DNA of 64,000 bases from Gammaproteobacteria bacterium (lineage in GTDB: Bacteria > Pseudomonadota > Gammaproteobacteria > Eutrophobiales > Eutrophobiaceae): positions 1 through 64,000 of the forward strand of contig JAPOQU010000090.1 of the NCBI GenBank assembly GCA_026710545.1. The letters run 5' to 3'. The notes under the pieces are model-generated. The model was not told the origin of the DNA. It worked only from the letters and a program-made list of their open reading frames with translations, and did not search any database. The first letter of the stretch is position 1; each line of letters begins with the position of its first letter. The translations under genes were made by a program, and so were the position numbers. This document shows, in pieces, positions 1-10,156 of the stretch.

Positions 1-119
1 GAACACTTTTCCGGTTATTTCCGGAATCGGTGTTCACGTTCCCGGAATCACCGTTCACAATCAACCGGAATCACTCTCAACGCATTGAACTTGTAACCCT
101 TTGGTAGGCTCTCTCCTTT

Positions 120-1559
120 TTGGAGGAACCTACCATGCCAGGCAAGAGGACAACAATGCGTAAACTACGAGACGTACTCCGACTCCGGCACGCTGCCGGT
201 CTGTCCATCCGCGATATCAGCCGCAGCACCAAGCTGAGTGTCGGCGGGATCCAGAAGCTGCTGAGCCGGGCCGAGGGCCTGCAACTGAGCTGGCCGCTCC
301 CCACCGACCTGGATGACACCCGGCTGGCCCAGTTGTTTTATCCCGGCGCCGATCCCGGCAGCCGCACACGCCACCAGGTTCCGGACTGGCCGGCGGTGCA
401 CCAGGAACTGAAACGTCCCCACGTTACGAAACGGCTGCTGTGGGAGGAATATACCCAGCATTACCCGAACCGGTGTTACAGTTATTCCCAGTTCTGTGAC
501 CGTTACCGGCACTGGCGCGGCCAACAACGGCGCACCCTGCGGCAATCCCACCAGGCCGGGGAGAAGTGCTTTGTGGATTACAGCGGGTCCACCGTGCCGG
601 TGATGGATGCAGAGACCGGTGAGGTGCGCCAGGCCCAGCTCTTTGTCGCGGTGCTGGGCGCCTCCAACTACACCTTTGCCGAGGCGACCTGGACCCAGTC
701 ACTGCCCGACTGGCTGGGCAGTCACAGCCGGGCGCTGGCCTTCTTCGGCGGCTGTCCCGCCCTCATCGTCCCCGACAACCTGCGCAGCGGGGTGAGTGCC
801 GCCTGCCGTTACGACCCGGACCTCAATCCCAGCTACCAGCAATGGGCCGAGCACTACCAGGTAGCGGTCCTGCCGGCCCGCCCTTACAAACCCCGGGATA
901 AAGCCAAGGCCGAAGTGGCCGTACTGGTGGTGCAACGCTGGATTCTGGCTCGCTTGCGCCACCACCGATTGTTCTCCCTGCACGAGGTGAACCGTTGTAT
1001 TGCCGGGTTGCTCGAAGACCTCAACAACCGGCCCTTCAAGCAATTACCCGGCAGCCGCCGGTCCGCCTTCGAGACGCTCGACAAACCGGCATTAAAATCC
1101 TTACCCCGGCAACCCTACCGCTACATCGCCATCAAACCGGTGACCGTCCACATTGACTACCATGTCCAATACCAGACCCATTATTACTCCGTGCCGCACC
1201 AGTACGTGGGCGAGCGGCTGGACCTGCACGCCGGCGAGACGCTGGTCGAACTCTACTACCGGCAACAACGCATCGCCACCCACCCGCGCTGGGACCGGCC
1301 CGGGTTCACCACCAACCCGGCTCACATGCCCGCACGCCACCGGGCACAACACCAGTGGTCACCCGAGCGCCTGCTGCGCTGGGCCAGGGACATAGGACCG
1401 GACGTGGATAACTGGGTGAGCCGGCAACTCGAGCGCCGCGCCCATCCGGAACAGGCGTACCGCGTGCCTGGGCCTGTTGAACCTCAGCAAACGCTACCCC
1501 GCCAACCGCCTCAATGGCGCCTGTCGCCTCGCCAACCAGGCCGGACTGGCCCGGCTTAA
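120..1559 (+). CDS. istA: IS21 family transposase IstA, apparently frameshifted near the C-terminus
   Basis: rve-type integrase protein (EKCFVDYSGSTVPV, VPDNLRSGV, PRDKAKAEVAV). The IstA-like C-terminus (NLSKRYPANRLNGACRLANQAGLARLKQVKHILENNRDQ...LPQDHENIRGRHHFH) continues in another frame at 1477-1674. Confidence 0.85.
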   Translation: MEEPTMPGKRTTMRKLRDVLRLRHAAGLSIRDISRSTKLSVGGIQKLLSRAEGLQLSWPLPTDLDDTRLAQLFYPGADPGSRTRHQVPDWPAVHQELKRPHVTKRLLWEEYTQHYPNRCYSYSQFCDRYRHWRGQQRRTLRQSHQAGEKCFVDYSGSTVPVMDAETGEVRQAQLFVAVLGASNYTFAEATWTQSLPDWLGSHSRALAFFGGCPALIVPDNLRSGVSAACRYDPDLNPSYQQWAEHYQVAVLPARPYKPRDKAKAEVAVLVVQRWILARLRHHRLFSLHEVNRCIAGLLEDLNNRPFKQLPGSRRSAFETLDKPALKSLPRQPYRYIAIKPVTVHIDYHVQYQTHYYSVPHQYVGERLDLHAGETLVELYYRQQRIATHPRWDRPGFTTNPAHMPARHRAQHQWSPERLLRWARDIGPDVDNWVSRQLERRAHPEQAYRVPGPVEPQQTLPRQPPQWRLSPRQPGRTGPA

Positions 1560-1685
1560 ACAGGTCAAACACATCCTGGAGAACAACCGGGACCAATGCC
1601 CCGACTCGCCCGATACGACCACCGAACTGCCCCAGGACCACGAGAACATCCGGGGCCGGCATCACTTCCACTGAAGGAGAGAACC

Positions 1686-2444
1686 ATGACCACAACGACG
1701 ACCCTTGCACGCCTGCATGACCTGCGCCTGTCCGGCATGGCCCAGGCCCTCACACAACAACAGGAACAAAGCAGTACCTATGAAGCCCTGCCGTTCCTGG
1801 AACGGCTCGGCTTATTGGTCGAGCAGGAATGCCTGGCGCGCGAACAGCGTAAACGGGACCGCCTCATCCGGCAGGCCCGCTTCAAACTCCGCGCCACCGT
1901 CCAGGACATCGATTACCAGCACCCGCGCAACCTGAAACCTGAGCAGATTGCCCACCTGGCCCAGGGAGACTGGTTGCACCGGGCACAAAACCTGCTCATT
2001 ACCGGCCCTTGCGGGAGTGGCAAAACCTTCCTGGCCTGTGCCCTGGGGCACAATGCCTGCCTGCACGGTTACACAACCCGCTATTACCGCCTGTCGCGCC
2101 TCTTGCTCGCATTCACCCAGGCCAAGGCCGACGGCAGCTATCACAAACTCCTGACCCAGACCGCCAAAACCCGGTTACTGCTCATCGATGATTGGGGGCT
2201 GAGCGCACTCACCACGGCCCAGCGACATGATCTGATGGAGATCATGGATGACCGCCATGGGGCCGCCTCCACCGTGATGGTCAGCCAGTTACCGGTAGAC
2301 CAATGGTATGTCACGGTCGGCGATAACACCCTGGCCGATGCCCTCCTGGACCGGTTGATACACAATGCGCACCGGCTGTCTTTGAAGGGAGAATCCATAC
2401 GAAAAAAGATGGCAACGTTGACAGAACGTGAACACTTGAGTTAA
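1686..2444 (+). CDS. istB: IS21 family helper ATPase IstB
   Basis: Walker A 'LLITGPCGSGKTFLACALG', Walker B 'LLLIDDWG', C-terminal 'ALLDRLIHNAHRLSLKGESIRKK'; start taken at internal ATG 1686. Confidence 0.92.
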   Translation: MTTTTTLARLHDLRLSGMAQALTQQQEQSSTYEALPFLERLGLLVEQECLAREQRKRDRLIRQARFKLRATVQDIDYQHPRNLKPEQIAHLAQGDWLHRAQNLLITGPCGSGKTFLACALGHNACLHGYTTRYYRLSRLLLAFTQAKADGSYHKLLTQTAKTRLLLIDDWGLSALTTAQRHDLMEIMDDRHGAASTVMVSQLPVDQWYVTVGDNTLADALLDRLIHNAHRLSLKGESIRKKMATLTEREHLS

Positions 2445-2519
2445 AAACCTGTAAACAGGATGTGTTGAGAAATCAGGTGTTCACATTCCTCCGGAATCGG
2501 TGTTCATCTTCACCGGAAT

Positions 2520-3240
2520 ACGCAAATCCCAGGCACGCATCCGAGATAACTAACCGGACCCCCTGCAGCCCCCGTTCTTTAAGCTGTTTGAGGAACGCCA
2601 GCCAGCCTGCTTTATCCTCCTTGTGGCCTTCCACCACCCCCAGGATACGCCGGTAACCGTCCTGGCCTACGCCCACGGCTGCCAGGACCGAGACATTCTT
2701 CACCTCACCGCCCCAGCTCCGTTTCAGCACGATGCCGTCCAGGTACACATAGGGATACCGTCCGGTGATGGGTTGAGTGCGCCAGCGCTCAATGTGTTTG
2801 TACACCTTCTGGTTCAGCTTGGACACCGTGCCGGAAGACACCCGCGTCCCCCACAGCGCTTCCGTGATGTCCTCCACCCGCCGTACGGAGACGCCGGCCA
2901 GGTACATCTGCACAATCGCTTCCTCAATGGAGATATCACGGCGCCGGTAACGCTCGATGATGGCCGTGTCAAACGTCTGTTGACGCAGCTTCGGCATCTT
3001 CAACTCCACCTCCCCGGCCTGGGTGTGCAGTTTGCGTTTGTAGTGGCCGGCCCGGGTGTCGATCCGGTCCGGGGAATGTTCATAACGCTGTGCGTTGCAC
3101 AGCTCGTCCGCTTCCGCATCCAGCATCGCGTTCAGAGTCTCTTCGACCGTGCCTCTGACTATCTCGTTGAGATGGCCGCGCATCTCGCTCTCATCGATAC
3201 GGATAACTTTACTCAAAGGTTTTGTGCTATCGTCTTTCAT
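2520..3240 (-). pseudogene. IS256-family (mutator type) transposase, 3'-truncated by the IS21 insertion
   Basis: 'LYNAM..EADELCNAQRYEHSPDRIDTRAGHYKRKL', 'DIEEAIVQMYLAGVSVRRVEDITEALWG', 'YPYVYLDGIVLKRSW', then 'VISDACLGF' after which the frame runs into the IS21 end. Confidence 0.88.
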
Positions 3241-3656
3241 GGTGGTCCTCTTTGGTCTGTGCTGTTATTTGGCGATTACAGTTTATACAGACCGGGACCA
3301 CCCCTTCAAAAAAATGTGCGAAGAAAATCTTACGCTATCCTCACTCCACCACGCCAGCGCTCTGAATCGGGAATGACTTGTTTATGCTGTTGGCTGAGGC
3401 TGGACCAGCGGCTGCTGTCCGGCTCGCCAGTAAGGTGTGGACATAGAGGGCGTCCACACGCAACTCTAAGCCAGCGCCATCTGCTGCAATAACCGTGAGT
3501 TTACTCTGAGCCCAGGAGACAACAAGATTTGGATAACTATGCTGAGGCCAGCGATGGCAATGCCGACAAATAGAAACTACCATAATAGGACACATTAGTG
3601 TCAGAGCAAGCCATGGCTTGTGGAAAGTTTACTTGTGTGTCCTGCATTTTTTGCTG

Positions 3657-5660
3657 CTACTGACGGCGATTGCCTTGCCCCTTGTTCCGGCCGGATGTAT
3701 TCTTCCATTTGTCTAGGTATTCCTTGAACTTCTGTTCTTCCGGAAATAGTTCGATGGCGCGCTCATAGGCGGTTGTTACCTCATGTGCGGGATGTTTAAG
3801 CCAGTGTTTGACTTTGCCCAGATCACTCCAGGCCCAGGCCCGCCGCACACGATCGGCATCCATCCGAACCGCGCGTTCCAATAACTCTTTTGCTTCCCGT
3901 AACAGACGTCGGTTCGAATTCCAACGGCGACTATTTTTCATTTCCTGCGCCAGTTTGAGCTTCGTCTGAGCGAATTCGTGTAACGCACGCACATCGTTCA
4001 GCACGGCATCGCCAGCGCGTTCGAAGTAGCGGTGTGCTTTTTCCTCGTTGTCGAGCCGTCGAGCGAGAATGGCCGCATCCACGGCATCTGCGCTCGCCAG
4101 GTACATAGGCTGGCGATCCAGCAATTTTTTCGCTTCATCTTTGCGTCCGGCATCCAATAAGACGTCTATCAGGACATTGGAAACAAAATGATGAAAGTGG
4201 TCGGGAGCCTGTTCCTTAAATTTAGAGAATGCCATTTTCGCATCCTCAAGTTGGCCAGTTGCGCCAAGCAATCGAATGTATTCCGATGCGAGCGAAGGAG
4301 AAGCAGGAAGAGATTTCCACGCATTTTCGATCCGTCTGAAGGCGTCCGCATCATTACCCAGCGCCTTGAGATGGGCTGCATCTCTCATGGCAGAGATGGC
4401 GATGTATTCCGGGTGTGCCGAAAGCGTTACCCTGAAGTAACTTCTCCCCTCGTCAAAGTCAAACGAGGGGGTTTGCGAGCCGTTTTCGCTCATTGCCCGG
4501 TAAATTCTGGGCAACCCCGTGCCTCGGCCTTCAGCAAGACGCAGTTCCTTCAGGAATTCGCCTATGCGCCTGTTCCTAGCCGGAACAGGCGGTACTGATG
4601 GAACCGGCATAAGATGTTCAAGCTCTATACCCGGGACCGGTCCCGGATAACTGATGATTTCGATGCGGTCGGGATATAAATAGACCTTGACGGGCTCCTG
4701 TGACGTCTCGTAGCTCTTATGATAAACGGCGTTGACAAGCGCTTCGCGCAGGGCCGGTACGGGATAGCTTACCCACCCCTTTACCCGAAAAGAATATTCC
4801 TGTTTTTCCAGGTGTGGGCTGGAAATGGTCTCCAGAAAAGTCAATGCATTTTTTAATTGCTCGTGAATACCGCCGCGAAATATTTTTTCCTCTATCACGT
4901 TTCCTGACGCATCGTCCGCAAATTGAACGACTTCGATACGCGTGCCGGGGAACCAGATATCCGGATCTTCGCTGAACAGGAGCAGACCGATGTTCCTGGG
5001 GACATCATGGCCATTCGCGGATGAAGTAATACGCAGTTTCCGATAAGTCTCTCTCGTGTTCTCGTCTTCCAGCAGACCGCTACGGATATCGTTGAGAAAC
5101 TCCCTGACCCTGCTTTCCCGCAAATCATCTGTTGTCGCTTGAAGCGCTCTCCGGTCGTCAAAAGGAACTTTGGCGGTGAGTTGCATCAAGTCATTAAGGA
5201 CGTTCTTTTTTGCGGCGTCCACTGTTTCGGAGCCAATGCGCACAAAGTATTTTTTCTCCCCTCCCTTTTTAGCTTCCGGCGCCCTATGGGGCCGCGTATC
5301 ACTCCCCGGCGCTCGGATAACCAGAATATGCTTCCCTGACACAACTTCCGGCGACATCACCGGCTTAAATACGGGGTCAATACGATTTGAATTGCCTCCG
5401 ACCCATTTCTGGATGTGATCTATTTTCTCTGGAGATATTCCCTTGGGAGGAAGAACTGCGCGGCCTTCGCGCTCCTCAACGCCAATGATAATATATCCGC
5501 CGTTAAGGTTCTGCAGATCATTGGCAAAAGCACATATCGTTTTCAGAACCTGAAAACCTGTCGTTTCATCACCCCAACCTGCCTTGAATTCGATACGGGA
5601 AGACTCTACGCCCTGACAGTTAAGAAGGTCTTCTATATTGATTGGAAGAATAAGACTCAT
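3657..5660 (-). CDS. AlbA_2/Schlafen-type putative DNA-binding ATP-binding protein with C-terminal TPR-like region
   Basis: 'ESSRIEFKAGWGDET..QVLKTICAFANDLQNLNGGYIIIGVEE' (AlbA_2); 'REALVNAVYHKSYE...EPVKVYLYPDRIEIISYPGPVPG' (HATPase_c_4-like); helical-repeat C-terminus. Confidence 0.85.
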   Translation of the reverse strand: MSLILPINIEDLLNCQGVESSRIEFKAGWGDETTGFQVLKTICAFANDLQNLNGGYIIIGVEEREGRAVLPPKGISPEKIDHIQKWVGGNSNRIDPVFKPVMSPEVVSGKHILVIRAPGSDTRPHRAPEAKKGGEKKYFVRIGSETVDAAKKNVLNDLMQLTAKVPFDDRRALQATTDDLRESRVREFLNDIRSGLLEDENTRETYRKLRITSSANGHDVPRNIGLLLFSEDPDIWFPGTRIEVVQFADDASGNVIEEKIFRGGIHEQLKNALTFLETISSPHLEKQEYSFRVKGWVSYPVPALREALVNAVYHKSYETSQEPVKVYLYPDRIEIISYPGPVPGIELEHLMPVPSVPPVPARNRRIGEFLKELRLAEGRGTGLPRIYRAMSENGSQTPSFDFDEGRSYFRVTLSAHPEYIAISAMRDAAHLKALGNDADAFRRIENAWKSLPASPSLASEYIRLLGATGQLEDAKMAFSKFKEQAPDHFHHFVSNVLIDVLLDAGRKDEAKKLLDRQPMYLASADAVDAAILARRLDNEEKAHRYFERAGDAVLNDVRALHEFAQTKLKLAQEMKNSRRWNSNRRLLREAKELLERAVRMDADRVRRAWAWSDLGKVKHWLKHPAHEVTTAYERAIELFPEEQKFKEYLDKWKNTSGRNKGQGNRRQ

Positions 5661-5767
5661 TTCACCCGCAACTCGAAAGCGAGAACATTCACTTCTAACT
5701 TCTCATCCTGATATTGATATTGCATGGCACTCGATTATACCAATATACGCCAAGCGCTGGAAATCTG

Positions 5768-5905
5768 AAACCAAAGAGGAAGCGTCGTTCTGGCCGCAGC
5801 ACCCTGGTCCTCAAACAGGTCGCATATCCGCGTCAGCAATGGAGTTATGATTTTGTGTATGGCCGAACGGCGGAGGATGGCCGGACCCTGAAGTGTCTGG
5901 GCTTG
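5768..5905 (+). pseudogene. IS3-family OrfB transposase fragment
   Basis: 'KPKRKRRSGRSTLVLKQVAYPRQQWSYDFVYGRTAEDGRTLKCL' resembles the OrfB segment P.x.PNQVWSYDFV.D....G..LKCL; no flanking transposase sequence. Confidence 0.65.
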
Positions 5906-5949
5906 CCTGACCCGGATAAACAAGAAGAAAAACAGGGAAGCCAAACAGG

Positions 5950-6252
5950 GGTTTTATTTGCCTCTCTTTCTACCATTAAACTTCCAAGCAGCCGAGCTGC
6001 TGTTAGATTATTTGTGAACTCCGTTCTCAAACAACGACGCATTCCAGTTGCGAGCAGGTCGGCGACCTGTACTCCTTGATATGCCTTCGAATCAACGAAA
6101 TTGAGGTCTTCACGGATCAATTGTCCGATGTTTAGCGCCGGTGCCTCATGTCTGATATTAATTCCATAGACTGTCTTTAGGTAAGTCGGAGCTTCAGCAA
6201 CTGGATAGTTGTAACGCTGAAAAGCACTGTAATCAACACCCGGTAACATCAA
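5950..6252 (-). pseudogene. DUF3800-like protein fragment, 3' end disrupted by the IS3 fragment
   Basis: 'NFVDSKAYQGVQVADLLATGMRRCLRTEF' resembles the DUF3800 C-terminal motif; downstream codons overlap the antisense IS3 fragment. Confidence 0.5.
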
Positions 6253-6704
6253 GAGTGGCTCCCCCAGTGAAATGGTCTGTAATAACGCTGGCGTTGGTAT
6301 CTCGAACGCTCTCTCGTACTCAGTTCTGGTAGAGTTTTACTGATCAATTCTCCAACGAAACTTTCCGAGCGACTTAGGAAATCGGTGTGCAAAGTAGAGA
6401 ATGCCACACCTCACAATTAGTAAAATTAGTCTTACTTGACAGAGCAATTGTACGTAAAGCTGTGGCGAAAGACCTATGACTTGGTTGGAGAGTTTCTCAA
6501 CCGCTCGACGGCCGCCTTCATTGTGTATTACATCTTTGTGCTCGGCGATTCTTGCGGATTGACTTTCTCGGTGTATCATGACATCGGCAACGCGGTTCTG
6601 GCCCACATCGGTTGCTATAAGAGTAATAAGCCTCTTAGTCGTAAACCCAGATCGATCACGTGATTGTTTCATAGTATGGTGTCTTCTGTATCAAGACCAA
6701 AAAC

Positions 6705-6839
6705 ATGACCGGGTGGCTATTCGGCAATGAGCAGGACCGGCAATGGACACAGAAAATCTACCGCCGGTCATACCGATTTCAGAATCCCCTGCGGCAGAAT
6801 GTCAAGCATGTCAGGGCGCTGGGCGGACATAACGCTTGA
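6705..6839 (+). pseudogene. C-terminal fragment of a NERD-domain (nuclease-related) protein
   Basis: 44-aa frame MTGWLFGNEQDRQWTQKIYRRSYRFQNPLRQNVKHVRALGGHNA matches my recollection of the NERD pattern 'W.FGN...WTQ....YRFQNPL.QN..H..AL'. Confidence 0.5.
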
Positions 6840-6894
6840 ATTCACCCCTGAGGGGAAATCCATAGATGAACATAAATTTGACAAGGAAACGCGC

Positions 6895-7722
6895 ATGAAA
6901 CCAATTATCTTGGATAAAAACTACCTTCAAGGTACATCTCAGGCCAAGTTTCAAGAATTATCTGAACAATTCCAGTTTATAATGCCGGATGTTTTATTCT
7001 ACGAGCTAATTAAGGGTCATGAACCTGCTCGTTCAAGATGTTTTAGAAAGTTCTATCAGAAATCTAATCAAATTCTAGTACCATCCGTTCCGGAACTATT
7101 GAGGAAGGAGTTGGGCACGCACAAGTCGGCAGGTTTGCCTTCCGAGTATCTCCTGCCAGAAGAAAGTTGGCAGTTTAACCCAGAACTTCTTGAGGGGACA
7201 TATATTCTCACGGATGATCAAAAGGTGGAAATCCGTGAAATAGATGCAGAACTAGATAGAGAAGCGAATAGGCTTATGGATTTCACTGACTTCGAGACTT
7301 TGTTTCCAGACTTACGTACAGGAACAATAGAAGAACGGGAAAAATATAAGTCTGAATGCAAGCAATCTATCGCCGACAATATAGAGGAACTGAGTAATTC
7401 TCTATCCAAGAAGTTTGAGCCACCTTATGGCGCCACAATGCCGCCCAAGAACATTTTGAACAAGTCTTGGACGTTAATGAGGTGGTTTCAGATTCGACTG
7501 CTTTTTTCATTGGATATCTATGATCGTTATGGCGCTGTTGATTTCTCCAAATGGACCCAAAAACAAAAAGAAAAGCTAAAAGAAGAAAAGATAAAACACG
7601 ATGTATTAGACATGTGGTACATGATTTTAGGTGTCCTTCAGCGATCATTCGCGACGAAGGAAAATAAGCTTATAAAGTTATACAATTTACTATGCCCGGA
7701 TGGCATGTTATTGACAGAATGA
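6895..7722 (+). CDS. Hypothetical protein with possible PIN-like N-terminus
   Basis: Start at internal ATG 6895 (MKPIILDKNYLQGTSQAKFQELSEQFQFIMPDVLFYELIKG); early Asp and later Glu are compatible with a PIN-like nuclease. Confidence 0.6.
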   Translation: MKPIILDKNYLQGTSQAKFQELSEQFQFIMPDVLFYELIKGHEPARSRCFRKFYQKSNQILVPSVPELLRKELGTHKSAGLPSEYLLPEESWQFNPELLEGTYILTDDQKVEIREIDAELDREANRLMDFTDFETLFPDLRTGTIEEREKYKSECKQSIADNIEELSNSLSKKFEPPYGATMPPKNILNKSWTLMRWFQIRLLFSLDIYDRYGAVDFSKWTQKQKEKLKEEKIKHDVLDMWYMILGVLQRSFATKENKLIKLYNLLCPDGMLLTE

Positions 7723-7873
7723 AGTGGAAATTCCCATGCCAAGCTATCGGTTCTTAAGCCAGTCAACCTATTCAAACCATTGCTTTCAGCGCCCGGTTCG
7801 GTTAAATCGTTGAATTGCTATGGCCTTGGGATAGCTTTCAATTTGTTTCATGATCGTGGCGTCTCTAGGGTAT

Positions 7874-9889
7874 TCACAAATTATCATTGTTTCCGCATAC
7901 CCACGGTTCTCGTGCCAGAGCCTCGCCCCATTGTTGGATTTCGCCTTCTTCTACCGCCGTGATATTTTTTTCAATGACGATATCCCACCTGCGTCTCAAT
8001 GCCATGTAGCCATCCTTGTATTGAGAGACTTCCTCGCTCCGAGTTTGTTCCCATTCGGCTGCCAGTGCCAAGATGAGCGGCTCGTTGTTCGGGTCTGGCA
8101 CCAATATGTTACGCAACCCGTTGGGTACAAAAGTTGGAAAGTTAAGTGCTGTTCCGGCGCGGTGGCACGCCGTCAGCAGTCGCCCAGAGGTGCTGTTCAG
8201 CCATAGGCACCATGCTTTTGCGGTCTGATAGGAGATTCCCTGTACCGGTTTCCAGCGCATTCCGAGAACAGGTGTTTCAGTTGCCAGTGCCGCCACCCTG
8301 GCCGTTTGTGTATTTTGTCCTGCGGAGATTAACAGGTGGCTTTTTACCTTATCCCATTTTTTTATTTGTTGTTGTACGTAGTTCGCTCTTTCGGATTTCT
8401 CTTTCCCGCGCCCGGCTTTTATAACGAAGTGTGAATCAAATCGCCCCTCTAGGTGTCTCTGCTCGTTTCCTGCCTTGCTGTTGATGATCCACATATCCCC
8501 TTTTTCATCTTTTTTGGGCTTTACCAGCGCACCGTCTCCTGGCGCGTGTAACGTTACCCCGTTGATTTTATCGATGGCTTTGATACCGGACCATTGTTTG
8601 ATGCGCTGTACTGCCTTATCTAGGGCTGGACTGCGCCAGCCTGCCGCGCTCCAGTCGCCGTTGTGCATTCGGCGGGCGCTCACGAGTATTTTGTGTCCCC
8701 AAGGAATCATTTCTCCACGTGAGATCGTTTCGACGACTTCTTCGGCCTCGCCCCGATTACGTGGTTGCCGATCCAGGCTGATAAACTTCGTCGGCTTGTC
8801 TTCACCCCGACTTTTTCGGGTGCCAATGATCAGTGATTCATTAATACCGACACTGCCGGTCTGGCTCATGTGCAGGTTGCCGACTTCGTGCGAGGTTACT
8901 ATCCATCGAATATGCAGTTCTTTGCCTAGTATTCGTCGTTCGGTCAGTCCGCTCGGGCTAAGTAAAGCAACGGTCGGGATGATTGTGGCCAGTATACCGT
9001 CTTCTTGGTCGATTGCCTTCAGGCCGAGCGCGACCCACAGCGGACGTGCCGTTGTCTTGTCTGTGATACCCCGCATTCCGGGGTTGGTTCTTTCAAGCAA
9101 TGTTTGTATTCCGTCGATACGTTCTCGCAGTGCATTCTGTTCGGTTTCATCAAACTTTTCTCCCAGTTTGTCTCTGGTCACGAAAGGCGGGTTCATCAAA
9201 GCGACCCGGCGCCCCTTCAAGGACTCGATGATATCTGACAGGTCATCACGTTCGACGGGCTTGTTTCCGGTCAAGGCCATGCTTTCAGCCTTACCGCGTG
9301 CTTCGTGATGGAGCGGCATCTCTCGTTGTCCCGTCCTGTCGGCAACATCAAAACTGCCCACGATCCGGCTGTCGGTCAGCAGCTCAAGGCTACCGACCGC
9401 GACGCGGCTTTTGTCTTCAAGATATCCGTAATCAAGCGTTTCTAGATTCACATTTCTGTAGCGTACGACCGCGTCACCCAGTGTCAGTTGCGCCCCTGCA
9501 AGCTGTAGGGATACCCGGTTGATATCCAGTCCCATTAACATTTTCTCGACGCCATATCTATGCAGCGCTTGCACTTGCTTAGGCGTTGCGCCTGCTCGCC
9601 TTGCTTTCATCTTCGCCGCGGCCAAGTATGCTGTTAATAATGTCGCACTCCCGCATGTGGGGTCGAAAACGTCGGCGCGTGACCAGGTATCTTTCCGGTC
9701 CCAGTGCGCTTCGTCCAAGGCTTCAATGGCTAGTCCGGCCAGTAAAACTGCCGCGTGCGGCCGGGTAAAGTAGGCTCCGTCCGCTGCCTGGTCGCCCATT
9801 ACTTTGTTGAACAACTCGCCGGCGTGGTCCATTTCCATCTGTGCGTAAGTCTCGCCGATTTCCTGAGCGTCCGTTATGATCTTGCGCAC
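7874..9889 (-). CDS. N-6 adenine DNA methyltransferase (type I/IIG-like), possibly 5'-truncated
   Basis: 'ADVFDPTCGSATLLTAYLAAA' (motif I), 'GRRVALMNPPFVTR' (motif IV NPPF); frame stops only a few codons upstream (tag at 9914-9916 on minus). Confidence 0.88.
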   Translation of the reverse strand: MRKIITDAQEIGETYAQMEMDHAGELFNKVMGDQAADGAYFTRPHAAVLLAGLAIEALDEAHWDRKDTWSRADVFDPTCGSATLLTAYLAAAKMKARRAGATPKQVQALHRYGVEKMLMGLDINRVSLQLAGAQLTLGDAVVRYRNVNLETLDYGYLEDKSRVAVGSLELLTDSRIVGSFDVADRTGQREMPLHHEARGKAESMALTGNKPVERDDLSDIIESLKGRRVALMNPPFVTRDKLGEKFDETEQNALRERIDGIQTLLERTNPGMRGITDKTTARPLWVALGLKAIDQEDGILATIIPTVALLSPSGLTERRILGKELHIRWIVTSHEVGNLHMSQTGSVGINESLIIGTRKSRGEDKPTKFISLDRQPRNRGEAEEVVETISRGEMIPWGHKILVSARRMHNGDWSAAGWRSPALDKAVQRIKQWSGIKAIDKINGVTLHAPGDGALVKPKKDEKGDMWIINSKAGNEQRHLEGRFDSHFVIKAGRGKEKSERANYVQQQIKKWDKVKSHLLISAGQNTQTARVAALATETPVLGMRWKPVQGISYQTAKAWCLWLNSTSGRLLTACHRAGTALNFPTFVPNGLRNILVPDPNNEPLILALAAEWEQTRSEEVSQYKDGYMALRRRWDIVIEKNITAVEEGEIQQWGEALAREPWVCGNNDNL

Positions 9890-10156
9890 AGCCTCGTTCA
9901 GCCCCGCGGGTTTCTAACTATACTTGTAAAGCATTGTTTATGCTAACTTATTAAGGAATGTTAAATAATATATCCCACGCTGGTTCCCACAATTAAATTG
10001 GGTATATACGAGGTTTGAGGCAAGTTAATGAAAAAGAGCTTAAAAGTTGATATGGCTATTGACCATGGTAGTTGATTGCTCATGAGAATTTAGATGCATA
10101 GAAAAGGAATACATTATTGCTACACATCTGTTTCATATGACTTTCCCCGAATAACT

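Larger units (their letters stand above)
1..2522 (+). mobile_element. IS21-family insertion sequence (left end at or just outside window start), inserted into an IS256-family transposase gene
   Basis: istA/istB tandem genes; repeated 'ccggaatcggtgttcac'-like motifs at both ends (1-75 and about 2475-2520) as expected for IS21 multiple terminal repeats; right end abuts a truncated IS256 transposase frame. Confidence 0.85.

Noticed and set aside
2623-3492. 289-aa + strand ORF
   Set aside because: Antisense to the IS256 transposase; composition follows from the opposite frame.
6337-6672. ORFs on both strands (75 aa + and 111 aa -)
   Set aside because: No recognisable family and mutually overlapping; the region is surrounded by gene fragments.
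8475-9308. 277-aa + strand ORF
   Set aside because: Antisense shadow of the N6-methylase coding frame.
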